Assembly (NCBI RefSeq): GCF_900116895.1
Contig: NZ_FPCF01000004.1
Location: 124,001 to 188,000, forward strand
DNA: 64,000 nucleotides
DNA from: Pseudidiomarina donghaiensis
GTDB lineage: Bacteria; Pseudomonadota; Gammaproteobacteria; Enterobacterales; Alteromonadaceae
Direction of reading: 5' to 3'
The position numbers were made by a program, and so were the translations under genes. Under the pieces are notes generated by a model, which searched no databases, had not been told where the DNA came from, and worked only from the letters and a program-made list of their open reading frames with translations. Positions 1 through 7,783 of the stretch are shown here, piece after piece. Each line of letters starts with the position of its first letter. The first letter of the stretch is position 1.

Positions 1-49
1 ACGTGAGCGTTCAGGTAAATCTGCACGTATTCGCGAGAAGTTGTCTTAA
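1..49 (+). CDS. rplS: Ribosomal protein L19, C-terminal end only (partial)
   Basis: The reading frame that starts at base 2 encodes RERSGKSARIREKLS and a TAA stop at 47-49. This closely resembles the C-terminus of bacterial L19 (E. coli ends LRERTGKAARIKERLN), a 50S subunit protein at the subunit interface. The rest of the gene lies left of the window. In E. coli rplS closes the rpsP-rimM-trmD-rplS operon and aroF-tyrA lie close by, so the tyrA gene just downstream supports the call. Only 15 residues are visible. Confidence 0.85.
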   Translation, partial: RERSGKSARIREKLS

Positions 50-69
50 TATAAGCATTTGCTTAGACG

Positions 70-97
70 AAAAAACCCGCCGCCGGCGGGTTTTTTT
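70..97 (+). terminator. Rho-independent terminator after rplS
   Basis: A GC-only hairpin pairs CCCGCC (76-81) with GGCGGG (85-90) around a 3-nt loop. It has A's on the 5' side and seven T's (91-97) on the 3' side. It sits 20 nt after the rplS stop and should end the ribosomal-protein operon before tyrA. Confidence 0.93.
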
Positions 98-151
98 ATG
101 GTACAAATGCAACACAGATGAGTGTTGATTAGTTGCTGTGGAGCTGTTGTC

Positions 152-1270
152 ATGTCAAACCCTGAACTTGAGCTAGAAAGTTTACGCCAACGTATTGATG
201 AAACCGACAGCGAGTTGGTGCGTTTACTATTGCAACGGCGCGAATTAGCCGCGCATGTTGGGGTTGTGAAACAGCAGCTAGGCCAACCATTATATGTACC
301 CGATCGCGAAGAAAAAATGCTGAAGGCACGCCGCCAACAAGCGGCAGATATGGGCTTGTCGGCAGACTTAATTGAGGATGTATTACGCCGGGTTATTCGC
401 GAGTCATATCAACAGCAACAAGCAGCTGATGTGCACTTACAAGGCAAAAATGTTGTGGTGGTTGGCGGTGCCGGCGCCTTAGGTAAGCTTTTTGTACGCT
501 TGTTTGAGTCAGCCGGAGCGGTGGTAAATGTGTTAGATAAGGGCGATTGGACATTAGCGGCTGCCTACTGTGCTGATGCCGATTTGGTGCTTGTGGCTGT
601 TCCTGTTGCCTTAACCGAAAATGTCATTGAGCAGCTACCAACGCTGCCGCGAAGTTGTGTCTTAGCTGATGTCACTAGTATTAAGCGTCGGCCGTTGGCG
701 GCAATGCTAGCGAAACACAGTGGGCCTGTGGTTGGTTTGCACCCAATGTTTGGGCCGCAGCAGGCGACACTCGCTAAACAACTGATGGTGGTTTGCCATG
801 GCCGCGAGGAAGACAGTTATCAATGGCTATTGCAAAGTATTGAGCGTTGGGGGGCCCAACTACACCATATCGACGCTCATCAACACGATGAGGCAATGGC
901 TTTTGTACAAGTGCTGCGCCATTTATCGACCTTTGTGTATGGCGCGCATTTGGCCGAAGAAAATGCGGACGTGCAGCAACTATTGAATCTTAGCTCGCCG
1001 ATTTATCGGTTAGAGCTGATGATGGTTGGGCGGTTGTTTGCGCAAAACGCCAACCTATATGCCGATATTATTTTATCAGAACCGCGAAACTTCCAGATGC
1101 TGCGACGCTATGTGCGTTTATTTGAGCAAGTTATTGATCAGCTCGAACATGGCAAAAAGCAAGAATTTGTCGAATCTTTCGCCGAAGTTAGGCGTTATTT
1201 CGGCGAATTTTCAGATAAATTCTTAGTTGAAAGTCAACGCTTACTCGACACTGCTGGCGATGCGCAATAA
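152..1270 (+). CDS. tyrA: T-protein: chorismate mutase / prephenate dehydrogenase
   Basis: Bifunctional enzyme of tyrosine synthesis, cytoplasmic: chorismate to prephenate, then NAD-dependent oxidative decarboxylation to 4-hydroxyphenylpyruvate. Residues about 1-90 form the AroQ-type mutase helix bundle (LRQRIDETDSELVRLLLQRR). A Rossmann glycine motif (VVGGAGALGKLF) follows near residue 105 and starts the dehydrogenase domain. The length, 372 aa, matches E. coli TyrA (373). The frame is open from a GTG at 122, but the ATG at 152 was chosen: GGAG at 140-143 sits 8 nt upstream and the protein then begins like the family. No aroF homologue lies next to it, unlike in E. coli. Its last 30 nt overlap the convergent receiver gene. 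Confidence 0.96.
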   Translation: MSNPELELESLRQRIDETDSELVRLLLQRRELAAHVGVVKQQLGQPLYVPDREEKMLKARRQQAADMGLSADLIEDVLRRVIRESYQQQQAADVHLQGKNVVVVGGAGALGKLFVRLFESAGAVVNVLDKGDWTLAAAYCADADLVLVAVPVALTENVIEQLPTLPRSCVLADVTSIKRRPLAAMLAKHSGPVVGLHPMFGPQQATLAKQLMVVCHGREEDSYQWLLQSIERWGAQLHHIDAHQHDEAMAFVQVLRHLSTFVYGAHLAEENADVQQLLNLSSPIYRLELMMVGRLFAQNANLYADIILSEPRNFQMLRRYVRLFEQVIDQLEHGKKQEFVESFAEVRRYFGEFSDKFLVESQRLLDTAGDAQ

Positions 1271-1621
1271 TTCAGCCAACTCAATTGGTTGTACTGGCTT
1301 GTGTAAGCGTTTATTAATACCCGCAGCTTCGCAGCGCTGAGCAAAGTCGTCACCTTGATGGCCGGTAACCATAGCAACTAACGGAATCTGATCACCAAGT
1401 TGATCAGCAAGCTGACAATACACATCGATTCCGTCAATATCAGGCAACTCATGGTCGAGCAAAATCAAACGAGGTTTTTCTGCCATTGCAATATCGATAG
1501 CTTCTTGACCCGATTGCGCTGTTAGTATTTCGACTGAATACTGACCGACCATAGCTTTTAATACTTCAAGTGAAATAAAATCGTCATCAACAATCAATAC
1601 TTTATTGGCTGAGTTACTCAT
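1241..1621 (-). CDS. Single-domain response regulator (receiver only)
   Basis: A 126-aa CheY-like receiver with no output domain. Visible residues are the acidic pocket D12-D13-D14, phosphoacceptor D56 in LILLDHELP, the switch threonine T86 and K108 in the HKP motif, so it should be phosphorylatable. AGGA lies 7 nt before the ATG. No histidine kinase is encoded nearby; the partner is probably a kinase or hybrid kinase elsewhere. Its 3' end overlaps the 3' end of tyrA by 30 nt in the convergent direction, and it is divergent from the cytochrome b gene with a 64-nt gap. The pathway it serves cannot be read from the sequence. Confidence 0.85.
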   Translation of the reverse strand: MSNSANKVLIVDDDFISLEVLKAMVGQYSVEILTAQSGQEAIDIAMAEKPRLILLDHELPDIDGIDVYCQLADQLGDQIPLVAMVTGHQGDDFAQRCEAAGINKRLHKPVQPIELAELLRIASSVE

Positions 1622-1685
1622 CTTACTATCCTATACTTCACCTCAGGTAAGTTATGAATACTATTGAACATAAGGAAGCATCAAA

Positions 1686-2318
1686 ATGCAACGAGTAAAA
1701 ATTTGGGATGGCTTTGTGCGTTTAGGTCATTGGCTAATGGTATTACTAGTTGTGCTGATGTGGTTTACCGCAGAAGAAGGCTATATGGAGTGGCACTTAC
1801 GCTTGGCTGCGGTACTAGGCGCTGTGGTTATAACTCGCATACTGTGGGGCTTTTTCGGCAGTGAGTCGGCGCGTTTTTCATATTTTTTAAAGGGGCCTAA
1901 AGCGGTTATTCACCACATTAGTGAGTTCAAACAAAGTACATATCAACCATCTAATACTCATAACGCCGCAGGGGGCTGGGCAGTGGTGCTGCTGTTATTG
2001 TTATTATTACTGCAGTTTGCTTCAGGTTTATTCGCTACCGATGACATTTTTTATTCGGGGCCTCTGGCAAGCTCGGTGAGCTCTGAGTTCAGCGAGGTTG
2101 CTAGTGACATTCATGAAATAGCTTTCAATATGTTGCTGGCGTTAGTTATTGTGCACATCGTTGCAATCGTGCTTTACCGTATCAAAGGCATTAACCTTAT
2201 TGCTGCCATGTTGCATGGGTATCGTGAAGGTGTTGTTGCACCGCGGTTGGTCTCGGGTTTGCTTGGAATAATTGCGGCAGCATTGATTGCTGCCGCACTT
2301 TTCTATTGGATTAACTAA
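1686..2318 (+). CDS. Cytochrome b561-type integral membrane diheme protein
   Basis: A 210-aa membrane protein with about four to five hydrophobic helices, of the B-type cytochrome family (hydrogenase cytochrome-b-subunit-like). Histidines placed to bind two b hemes occur in VRLGHWLMV, EWHLRL, SDIHEIAFN and IVIVHIVAIV. Such proteins carry electrons between the quinone pool and periplasmic c-type cytochromes. The convergent neighbour is a cytochrome c', only 12 nt away stop to stop, and b561/c-type pairs like this are common in marine gammaproteobacteria. The natural electron partner is an inference. AAGGAAGC about 8 nt before the ATG is a good ribosome binding site. Confidence 0.83.
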   Translation: MQRVKIWDGFVRLGHWLMVLLVVLMWFTAEEGYMEWHLRLAAVLGAVVITRILWGFFGSESARFSYFLKGPKAVIHHISEFKQSTYQPSNTHNAAGGWAVVLLLLLLLLQFASGLFATDDIFYSGPLASSVSSEFSEVASDIHEIAFNMLLALVIVHIVAIVLYRIKGINLIAAMLHGYREGVVAPRLVSGLLGIIAAALIAAALFYWIN

Positions 2319-2330
2319 CCTTGGTGTCAG

Positions 2331-2801
2331 TTAGTCTTTGTATTGGTCGTGGCAGCCTTTGCAATTGCGTGCCGCGGCCATAAATGCTTTGCGAATATCA
2401 CCTTGGTCACCGGCAGCAGCAGCTTCTTGCAATGCTTTAGCGTCGTTTTGAAATTGCTCTGCACGCTCGACAAAGTCATCCCAGTTATCCCAGATAGCAG
2501 GGAGTGCATCGGTGTTGTTGCCCGGCTGTGCGCCTGGTTGACTAAAGCCTATCCATGGAATTGCGCTAAGTGCGGCAAAATCAGTGGCGCGCTCGGCAAA
2601 AATAACACCGTCAAATTCAATGTCTCCTTTGACCATGTCACCCATCACTGCAAAGTTGTTTTGCATAATAGACAAAGCTTTTTGACGATATTCTACAGCC
2701 TTATCAGCGTTGTTAAACGCGTGCTGCGAGGTTGCCGAAAATGACATGGCTAAAAGTGTTGCGCCTACAAGTCCCATTCCTAATTGTGCTGTAAATTTCA
2801 T
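2331..2801 (-). CDS. Cytochrome c' (periplasmic, C-terminal CxxCH heme site)
   Basis: A 156-aa exported protein. Residues about 1-25 are a Sec signal peptide ending near SFSATSQHAF. The mature part is a four-helix-bundle cytochrome c', with the covalent heme motif NCKGCHDQYKD at the extreme C-terminus, as is typical of the family. Cytochromes c' bind NO and can serve in NO tolerance or as electron carriers. The role here is not shown. GAGG lies 6 nt before the ATG. It is convergent with the cytochrome b561-like gene and divergent from the amidohydrolase operon, with a 125-nt gap. Confidence 0.92.
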   Translation of the reverse strand: MKFTAQLGMGLVGATLLAMSFSATSQHAFNNADKAVEYRQKALSIMQNNFAVMGDMVKGDIEFDGVIFAERATDFAALSAIPWIGFSQPGAQPGNNTDALPAIWDNWDDFVERAEQFQNDAKALQEAAAAGDQGDIRKAFMAAARNCKGCHDQYKD

Positions 2802-2926
2802 AGGTTGCCTCTTTTGTGTTGTTTAACGACTGCAATACGCTTTTCATCCCTAAACGGATTGCGCCGAACTGTCGTTCCCCAGTACTGTAAGCATCATAAC
2901 CAAAAAATCCACGAAAGGGGAACCAG

Positions 2927-5900
2927 ATGAACGGGAAGAAACACCTAAGTAAGCTGACATTGGCTGTTTGTGCCGCGTTGCCGCTAGTTGCCGCCGCCTC
3001 ACAAACGACGCCAGTGCGAGGCTTACATGATAATTCTTCGAGCTACGTTGCGTTACAAAATGCGACAATTTATACCGAACCTGGGAAAAAGCTCGAGAAT
3101 GCGACGCTTGTTATCCGTAACGGTAAAATTGTGAGTGTCGCGAAGAATAACCGAGCCCCTGAAGGCGCTCGAGTGATTGATGCTAGTGGGCATACAATTT
3201 ATCCCGGCTTTATTGATGCTTATAGCAATTATGGTGTTCCCGCGGCTGAAAAACCTGAGCGTGCCCCATACCGCAGTGCCACTCCTCAGTACAATAACAA
3301 ACGTGAGGGCGGTAATGCTTCGAATGACGCTATTCACTCACAGGTAGACTGGGTAGATAAATTCGCCACCGACGCAAAGGGCGCAAAAGATTATATTGAG
3401 CAAGGTTTTACTGCAGTACAAAGTGCTCGCATTGACGGTATCTTTCAAGGCCAAGCAGTGACAGTATCGTTGGCCGACACGATTGCGAATAACGCGGTAT
3501 ACAATCCGCGAGCGCGGCATTTTGGTTCGTTCGACAAAGGTTCATCGCTGCAGCAATATCCCTCATCATTAATGGGATCTATAGCGCTTATTCGTCAAAC
3601 CTTGGCCGATGCGAATTGGTATGAGCAAGCGTATGGAAAAGATGCATATAACGGTCCTGTTGAATACAACAACGCATTAGCTGAGCTAGCAAACATAGAA
3701 CAAGAAGGTATCGTCTTCAAAGTTAGCGACGATAAGTCTTTGTTGCGCGCCCATGATGTGTTTAAAGGCTTTAAGGTTCCCGTTACTTACGTCGGCTCGG
3801 GCTATGAATATGCCCGTATAGACGCCATAAAAAATACCCAAGCTTCGGTTATTTTACCGCTGGACTTTCCTGCCGCACCTGACGTGAAAGGTATTGATGA
3901 ACACTTGGATGTTAGTTTGGCAGACTTGCGCCATTGGGAACGCGCTCCTGGCAATGCTGCGGCCCTTGCGCAGGCGGACATAGACTTTTCCTTTACCTTG
4001 CATCAATTAAAAAAAGCAGGTGATTTTTGGCCGAATTTGCGCCGAGCTGTGCAGCACGGTTTAAGTGCCGATAAAGCATTAGCTGCGTTAACAACGGTAC
4101 CGGCAAAAATAGCCGGTGTGAGCGATAAGGCAGGTAAGTTGGCGCCAGGCTATATGGCTGACTTTGTGATTGCTGAAGGTGACTTGTTCATTAACGGAGA
4201 TATCAAATCAGTATGGCTGCAAGGCACCCCAGTTGAATTGGCTCCACTGCAGCAAGCTGACTTTGGCGGTTCGTTAACGTTGACTATTGCCAACCAAGAA
4301 GCACAATTGAAAATTACCGATGGTCAGCGCGTGTCAGGTTCATTGTCTGTTGGTGAACAAGACAGCAAGTTACGCGACGCAAAGCGTGATGAGTCCATGT
4401 TAGAGTTTGTCGTCGACGCTAAATTTGCGGAATTATCAGGCGCTTGGCGCATGCGTTTAGAACAAACGGCTGAAGATAAATTCACTGGTATTGCAATTGC
4501 TCCAGATGGTCGGCAGTTACCGCTGCAAGCCCAACGCACTGAGGCTGCAGAAGCGTCGAACAAGGACGATACACAAGCAACAGTCGATTATTTAAGTCGT
4601 TTAACTTTCCCGAACGTCGCTTACGGACTAGATGGATTACCTGAACGGCAAGACATCCACATAAAAAATGCCACGGTTTGGACCGCCGATGAAGCAGGCG
4701 TGTTGGAAAATACCGATGTGCTGATTCGTGATGGCGAGTTTTACCGAATTGGCAAAGACTTGAGTACGCCACGCGGTTACATCGTCATTGATGGTACCGG
4801 CAAACACATTACGCCAGGTATTATCGATGAACATTCACATATTGCTATTGATGGCGGTGTGAACGAAGGTTCAGAAGCAATCACTGCAGAAGTACGTATT
4901 GGTGATGTGGTCAACTCGGATGATATCCACATTTATCGTTCGTTAGCTGGTGGCACAACCATGGCGCAATTGCTGCATGGTTCGGCTAACCCAATGGGCG
5001 GTCAAGCCCAAGTAATCAAGTTGCGTTGGGGTGCAGATGCAAATACCTTGAAGTTTGATGCGGCACCGCCGAGCATCAAATTTGCGCTCGGTGAAAACGT
5101 CAAACAAAGTAACTGGGGAACGCAATATACAGTTCGCTACCCGCAAACTCGTATGGGCGTAGAAGCGGTCATGCGTGATGGTTTTATCGCGGCACGTGAG
5201 TACCAACAACGCGTTGATGCATACAACAAGTTAAGTCGTAGTGAAAAGGCCAAGACAGCACCGCCGCGTACTGACTATCGTTTGGATACTTTACTCGAAA
5301 TTCTGAACAGCGAGCGGTTTGTTCACGCGCACTCGTATGTTCAGTCGGAAATCTTGATGCTCATTCGTTTAGCGGAAGAATTTGATTTCACCTTAGCAAC
5401 CTTTACGCACATTCTTGAAGGTTACAAAGTAGCCTCAGAAATGGCGAAGCACGGCGCCGGTGGGTCTACCTTTGCCGACTGGTGGGCGTATAAATTTGAG
5501 GTTTATGACTCGATTCCGCAAAACGCCTGCTTGATGGCAAATAAAGGTGTACTGACAAGTATCAATTCGGATAGTAACGACTTGCAACGTCGTTTGAACA
5601 CCGAAGCGGCTAAATCGGTAACCTATTGTGGTATGTCGGAACATGAAGCGTTGCAGATGGTTACCTTGAATCCAGCGAAGCAACTGAAAATCGATAACTA
5701 TGTGGGCAGCATTAAAGCCGGCAAACATGCCGACTTTGTGGTGTGGAGTGGGCACCCATTGAGTGCGTATTCTCACCCAGAGCAAACCTGGATTAATGCA
5801 CGTAAATACTTTGACCGTGAGCGTGATCAAAAACTACGAGCAGCGTTAGAAGCTGAGAAGCAAAACTTAGTGCAAAAAGTGTTAGCTAGCCCAGAAAGTG

Positions 5901-6019
5901 CGCGCAATGGTAATGGCAACGGTTACAAAAAACCGCAGCCAACATGGCATTGCGAAGACAATCTTGACGTGTGGAGTGACCAATTCACTCTGCACGGCGA
6001 ACACTTGCATTCACACTAA
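2927..6019 (+). CDS. Exported double-module amidohydrolase (imidazolonepropionase/dihydroorotase superfamily)
   Basis: A 1030-aa protein with an N-terminal signal peptide (about residues 1-24, cut near VAAASQ). It contains two amidohydrolase-like modules. The first (about 40-440) keeps the flanking beta-sandwich strands and the G-KLAPGYMADFVI tail, but has PGFIDAYSNYG where the metal-binding HxH should be. The second (about 575-980) has PGIIDEHSHIA with H636 and H638, later histidines in FVHAHSY and THILEGYK, and an aspartate in SINSDS, so it looks catalytically competent. The C-terminus is His-rich (HGEHLHSH). The substrate is unknown; related secreted enzymes cleave cyclic amides or dipeptides. 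GGGG/GGAACC precedes the ATG. It forms an operon with the next gene, 11 nt downstream. Confidence 0.88.
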   Translation: MNGKKHLSKLTLAVCAALPLVAAASQTTPVRGLHDNSSSYVALQNATIYTEPGKKLENATLVIRNGKIVSVAKNNRAPEGARVIDASGHTIYPGFIDAYSNYGVPAAEKPERAPYRSATPQYNNKREGGNASNDAIHSQVDWVDKFATDAKGAKDYIEQGFTAVQSARIDGIFQGQAVTVSLADTIANNAVYNPRARHFGSFDKGSSLQQYPSSLMGSIALIRQTLADANWYEQAYGKDAYNGPVEYNNALAELANIEQEGIVFKVSDDKSLLRAHDVFKGFKVPVTYVGSGYEYARIDAIKNTQASVILPLDFPAAPDVKGIDEHLDVSLADLRHWERAPGNAAALAQADIDFSFTLHQLKKAGDFWPNLRRAVQHGLSADKALAALTTVPAKIAGVSDKAGKLAPGYMADFVIAEGDLFINGDIKSVWLQGTPVELAPLQQADFGGSLTLTIANQEAQLKITDGQRVSGSLSVGEQDSKLRDAKRDESMLEFVVDAKFAELSGAWRMRLEQTAEDKFTGIAIAPDGRQLPLQAQRTEAAEASNKDDTQATVDYLSRLTFPNVAYGLDGLPERQDIHIKNATVWTADEAGVLENTDVLIRDGEFYRIGKDLSTPRGYIVIDGTGKHITPGIIDEHSHIAIDGGVNEGSEAITAEVRIGDVVNSDDIHIYRSLAGGTTMAQLLHGSANPMGGQAQVIKLRWGADANTLKFDAAPPSIKFALGENVKQSNWGTQYTVRYPQTRMGVEAVMRDGFIAAREYQQRVDAYNKLSRSEKAKTAPPRTDYRLDTLLEILNSERFVHAHSYVQSEILMLIRLAEEFDFTLATFTHILEGYKVASEMAKHGAGGSTFADWWAYKFEVYDSIPQNACLMANKGVLTSINSDSNDLQRRLNTEAAKSVTYCGMSEHEALQMVTLNPAKQLKIDNYVGSIKAGKHADFVVWSGHPLSAYSHPEQTWINARKYFDRERDQKLRAALEAEKQNLVQKVLASPESARNGNGNGYKKPQPTWHCEDNLDVWSDQFTLHGEHLHSH

Positions 6020-6030
6020 GGAGAGCAACC

Positions 6031-7317
6031 ATGAAAAAATTAATAACGACTATAGTTGCTGCCAGTTTCAGTGTGGCAGCCGCAGCTCACGATATGGTAC
6101 CGGGCGAGCCTCAGTCACAGCCAATATTGCTGCAGGGCGGCACCTTGCACACCGTAACTCAAGGGGTGCAAGCGAACACCGATATTTTGTTCGAGAATGG
6201 CAAAATTACGGCAATGGGTGAGAATCTTTCCGCACCGGAAAATGCCCGCGTGATTGATGTGAGCAATAAACATGTCTATCCAGGTTTAATTGCGTTGGAC
6301 ACCACACTTGGTTTGATTGAAATAGAAGCGGTAAGGGCAACCGACGACACTCGAGAAATTGGCAATGTTACGCCTGAGGTAAGTGGTCACACTGCTTATA
6401 ACCCTGATTCGGAGGTTATCCCTACAATTCGTTTCAACGGTATCACTCATGCTCAAATTGTGCCTCAACGCAACTTGATTGCTGGCCGCTCTAGTCTGTT
6501 GCAAACGGATGGTTGGACTTTCGAAGATGCTGCTGAGGCGTTAAACGTTGGGGTTCATGTCAACTGGCCGCGGGCTGGTTTGAATACTGCTTGGTGGGAG
6601 CGTCGTTCTGCCGAGGAACAACGAAAAGCAAACGCTGAGGCACTCAAGAATTTGAAGCAAGCTTTTGTTGACGCAAAAGCATACTTTGATGCGAAACAAG
6701 CCGGTAAGCTTAATGGTACCGACGTGCGTTGGGAGGCAATGACTGGGCTGTTTGATGGGTCCAGCAAGCTGTTTGTGCATGCGCACGATCAACGCCAATT
6801 AGAGCAAGCGATAGATTTTGCGAAAGAGCAGGGCTTTGAGTTGGTGCTTGTTGGTGCTCGTGATGCATGGCGTATTGCTGATCAATTAGCAGCAGAAGAC
6901 ATCATGGTTGTCTACGGCGAACCATATGGTTTACCAACCCGTCACGACGAAGCCTATGATCAGGCCTATGCAACGCCGGCGGCGCTTGCTGCGGCAGGAG
7001 TAAACTTTGCGATAGCCTATTCAACGGGCTACTGGGATATTCGAAACTTAGCATTCGCCGCAGGTAACGCTGTGTCTTATGGTTTGTCGAAAGAACAAGC
7101 GCTAGCAGCGATTACAATTAAGCCTGCTGAAGTGATGGGCGTTGCCGACAAAATTGGCTCGCTTGAAGTGGGTAAACACGCCTCCTTGTTTGTTTCAGAA
7201 GGTGATGTCATGGACCACCTAGGGCAACAAGTGCAGTTAATGTTTATTGATGGCGCCGAAGTTGATCTTAACAATCGTCATAGTCAGCTTTATCAAAAAT
7301 ATCGCCAAAAGCCTTAA
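6031..7317 (+). CDS. Exported amidohydrolase-like protein lacking metal-ligand motif
   Basis: A 428-aa protein with signal peptide (about 1-19, cut after AAAA). It is a paralogue of the first module of the preceding protein: the same opening strand pattern (LLQGGTLHTV, then ILFENGKITAMG), YPGLIALDTTLG in place of the PGxIDxHxH site, and a closing GSLEVGKHASLFVSEGD beta-sandwich segment. With no HxH motif, classical binuclear metal chemistry is unlikely. It may be a partner or regulatory subunit of the upstream enzyme. AGGAG precedes the ATG, the gap to the upstream gene is 11 nt, and a strong terminator follows, so the two genes form a complete operon. Confidence 0.85.
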   Translation: MKKLITTIVAASFSVAAAAHDMVPGEPQSQPILLQGGTLHTVTQGVQANTDILFENGKITAMGENLSAPENARVIDVSNKHVYPGLIALDTTLGLIEIEAVRATDDTREIGNVTPEVSGHTAYNPDSEVIPTIRFNGITHAQIVPQRNLIAGRSSLLQTDGWTFEDAAEALNVGVHVNWPRAGLNTAWWERRSAEEQRKANAEALKNLKQAFVDAKAYFDAKQAGKLNGTDVRWEAMTGLFDGSSKLFVHAHDQRQLEQAIDFAKEQGFELVLVGARDAWRIADQLAAEDIMVVYGEPYGLPTRHDEAYDQAYATPAALAAAGVNFAIAYSTGYWDIRNLAFAAGNAVSYGLSKEQALAAITIKPAEVMGVADKIGSLEVGKHASLFVSEGDVMDHLGQQVQLMFIDGAEVDLNNRHSQLYQKYRQKP

Positions 7318-7344
7318 TTTTAAGCTTATGTATAAAGCGTTAGC

Positions 7345-7376
7345 AAAAAGCCGGATGACTATCCGGCTTTTTTTAT
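7345..7376 (+). terminator. Rho-independent terminator after the amidohydrolase operon
   Basis: A perfect 10-bp stem, AAAGCCGGAT (7347-7356) with ATCCGGCTTT (7361-7370), closes a 4-nt GACT loop and runs into a T-tract. It lies 29 nt after the stop of the second amidohydrolase gene and separates that operon from the STAS gene. Confidence 0.95.
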
Positions 7377-7466
7377 TGTTTTTTCGTGCAGAATCAAAAG
7401 TAACTATTGTGTTAAGGTGCTGCAATTGGCAGTATTTCATTAGAGCGCTATAACGAGGATATACAC

Positions 7467-7772
7467 ATGCCATTACACCGCCAGTTTGCCAATGACGGCA
7501 AAGAGCTGATTATTGCAATAAAAGGGAAGTTTGACTTTGGGTTAGTACAGGAGTTTCGCCAAGCTTATGGCGATGTTGGTGACCAACAGCCGACAGTGTT
7601 TATCGATTTGCGAGAAACGGAATATCTTGATAGTTCAGCGTTGGGCATGTTGCTAAATATGCGCAAGTCTCTCGGTAAGTCAGTAAAGGCAATTCATATT
7701 ATTAATTGCCGCCCTGAAGTGCGAAGTATTCTTGATATTTCACGCTTTGATAAATTATTCGTGATTGAATAA
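7467..7772 (+). CDS. STAS-domain anti-sigma-factor antagonist (CrsA/HsbA-like)
   Basis: A 101-aa single STAS domain of the SpoIIAA/RsbV type. The conserved phosphorylation loop is present as YLDSSALGMLL, with S56/S57 as the serine phosphorylated by an RsbW-type kinase and dephosphorylated by a PP2C phosphatase. It lies 11 nt before a gene encoding exactly those two activities, so the pair is almost certainly a partner switch. In Shewanella oneidensis the comparable CrsA binds the general stress sigma factor, and in Pseudomonas HsbA acts on FlgM. Which target applies here is not visible. CGAGGA precedes the ATG. Confidence 0.88.
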   Translation: MPLHRQFANDGKELIIAIKGKFDFGLVQEFRQAYGDVGDQQPTVFIDLRETEYLDSSALGMLLNMRKSLGKSVKAIHIINCRPEVRSILDISRFDKLFVIE

Positions 7773-7783
7773 TGTGACTGTAA

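Noticed and set aside
122-151. GTG start for tyrA at 122
   Set aside because: The added ten residues (hydrophobic, Cys-rich) are not family-like, and the ATG at 152 has a proper GGAG.
7427-7443. TGGCAG-like sequence before the STAS gene as a sigma-54 promoter
   Set aside because: Only TGGCA fits. The TGC element at the right spacing is absent.
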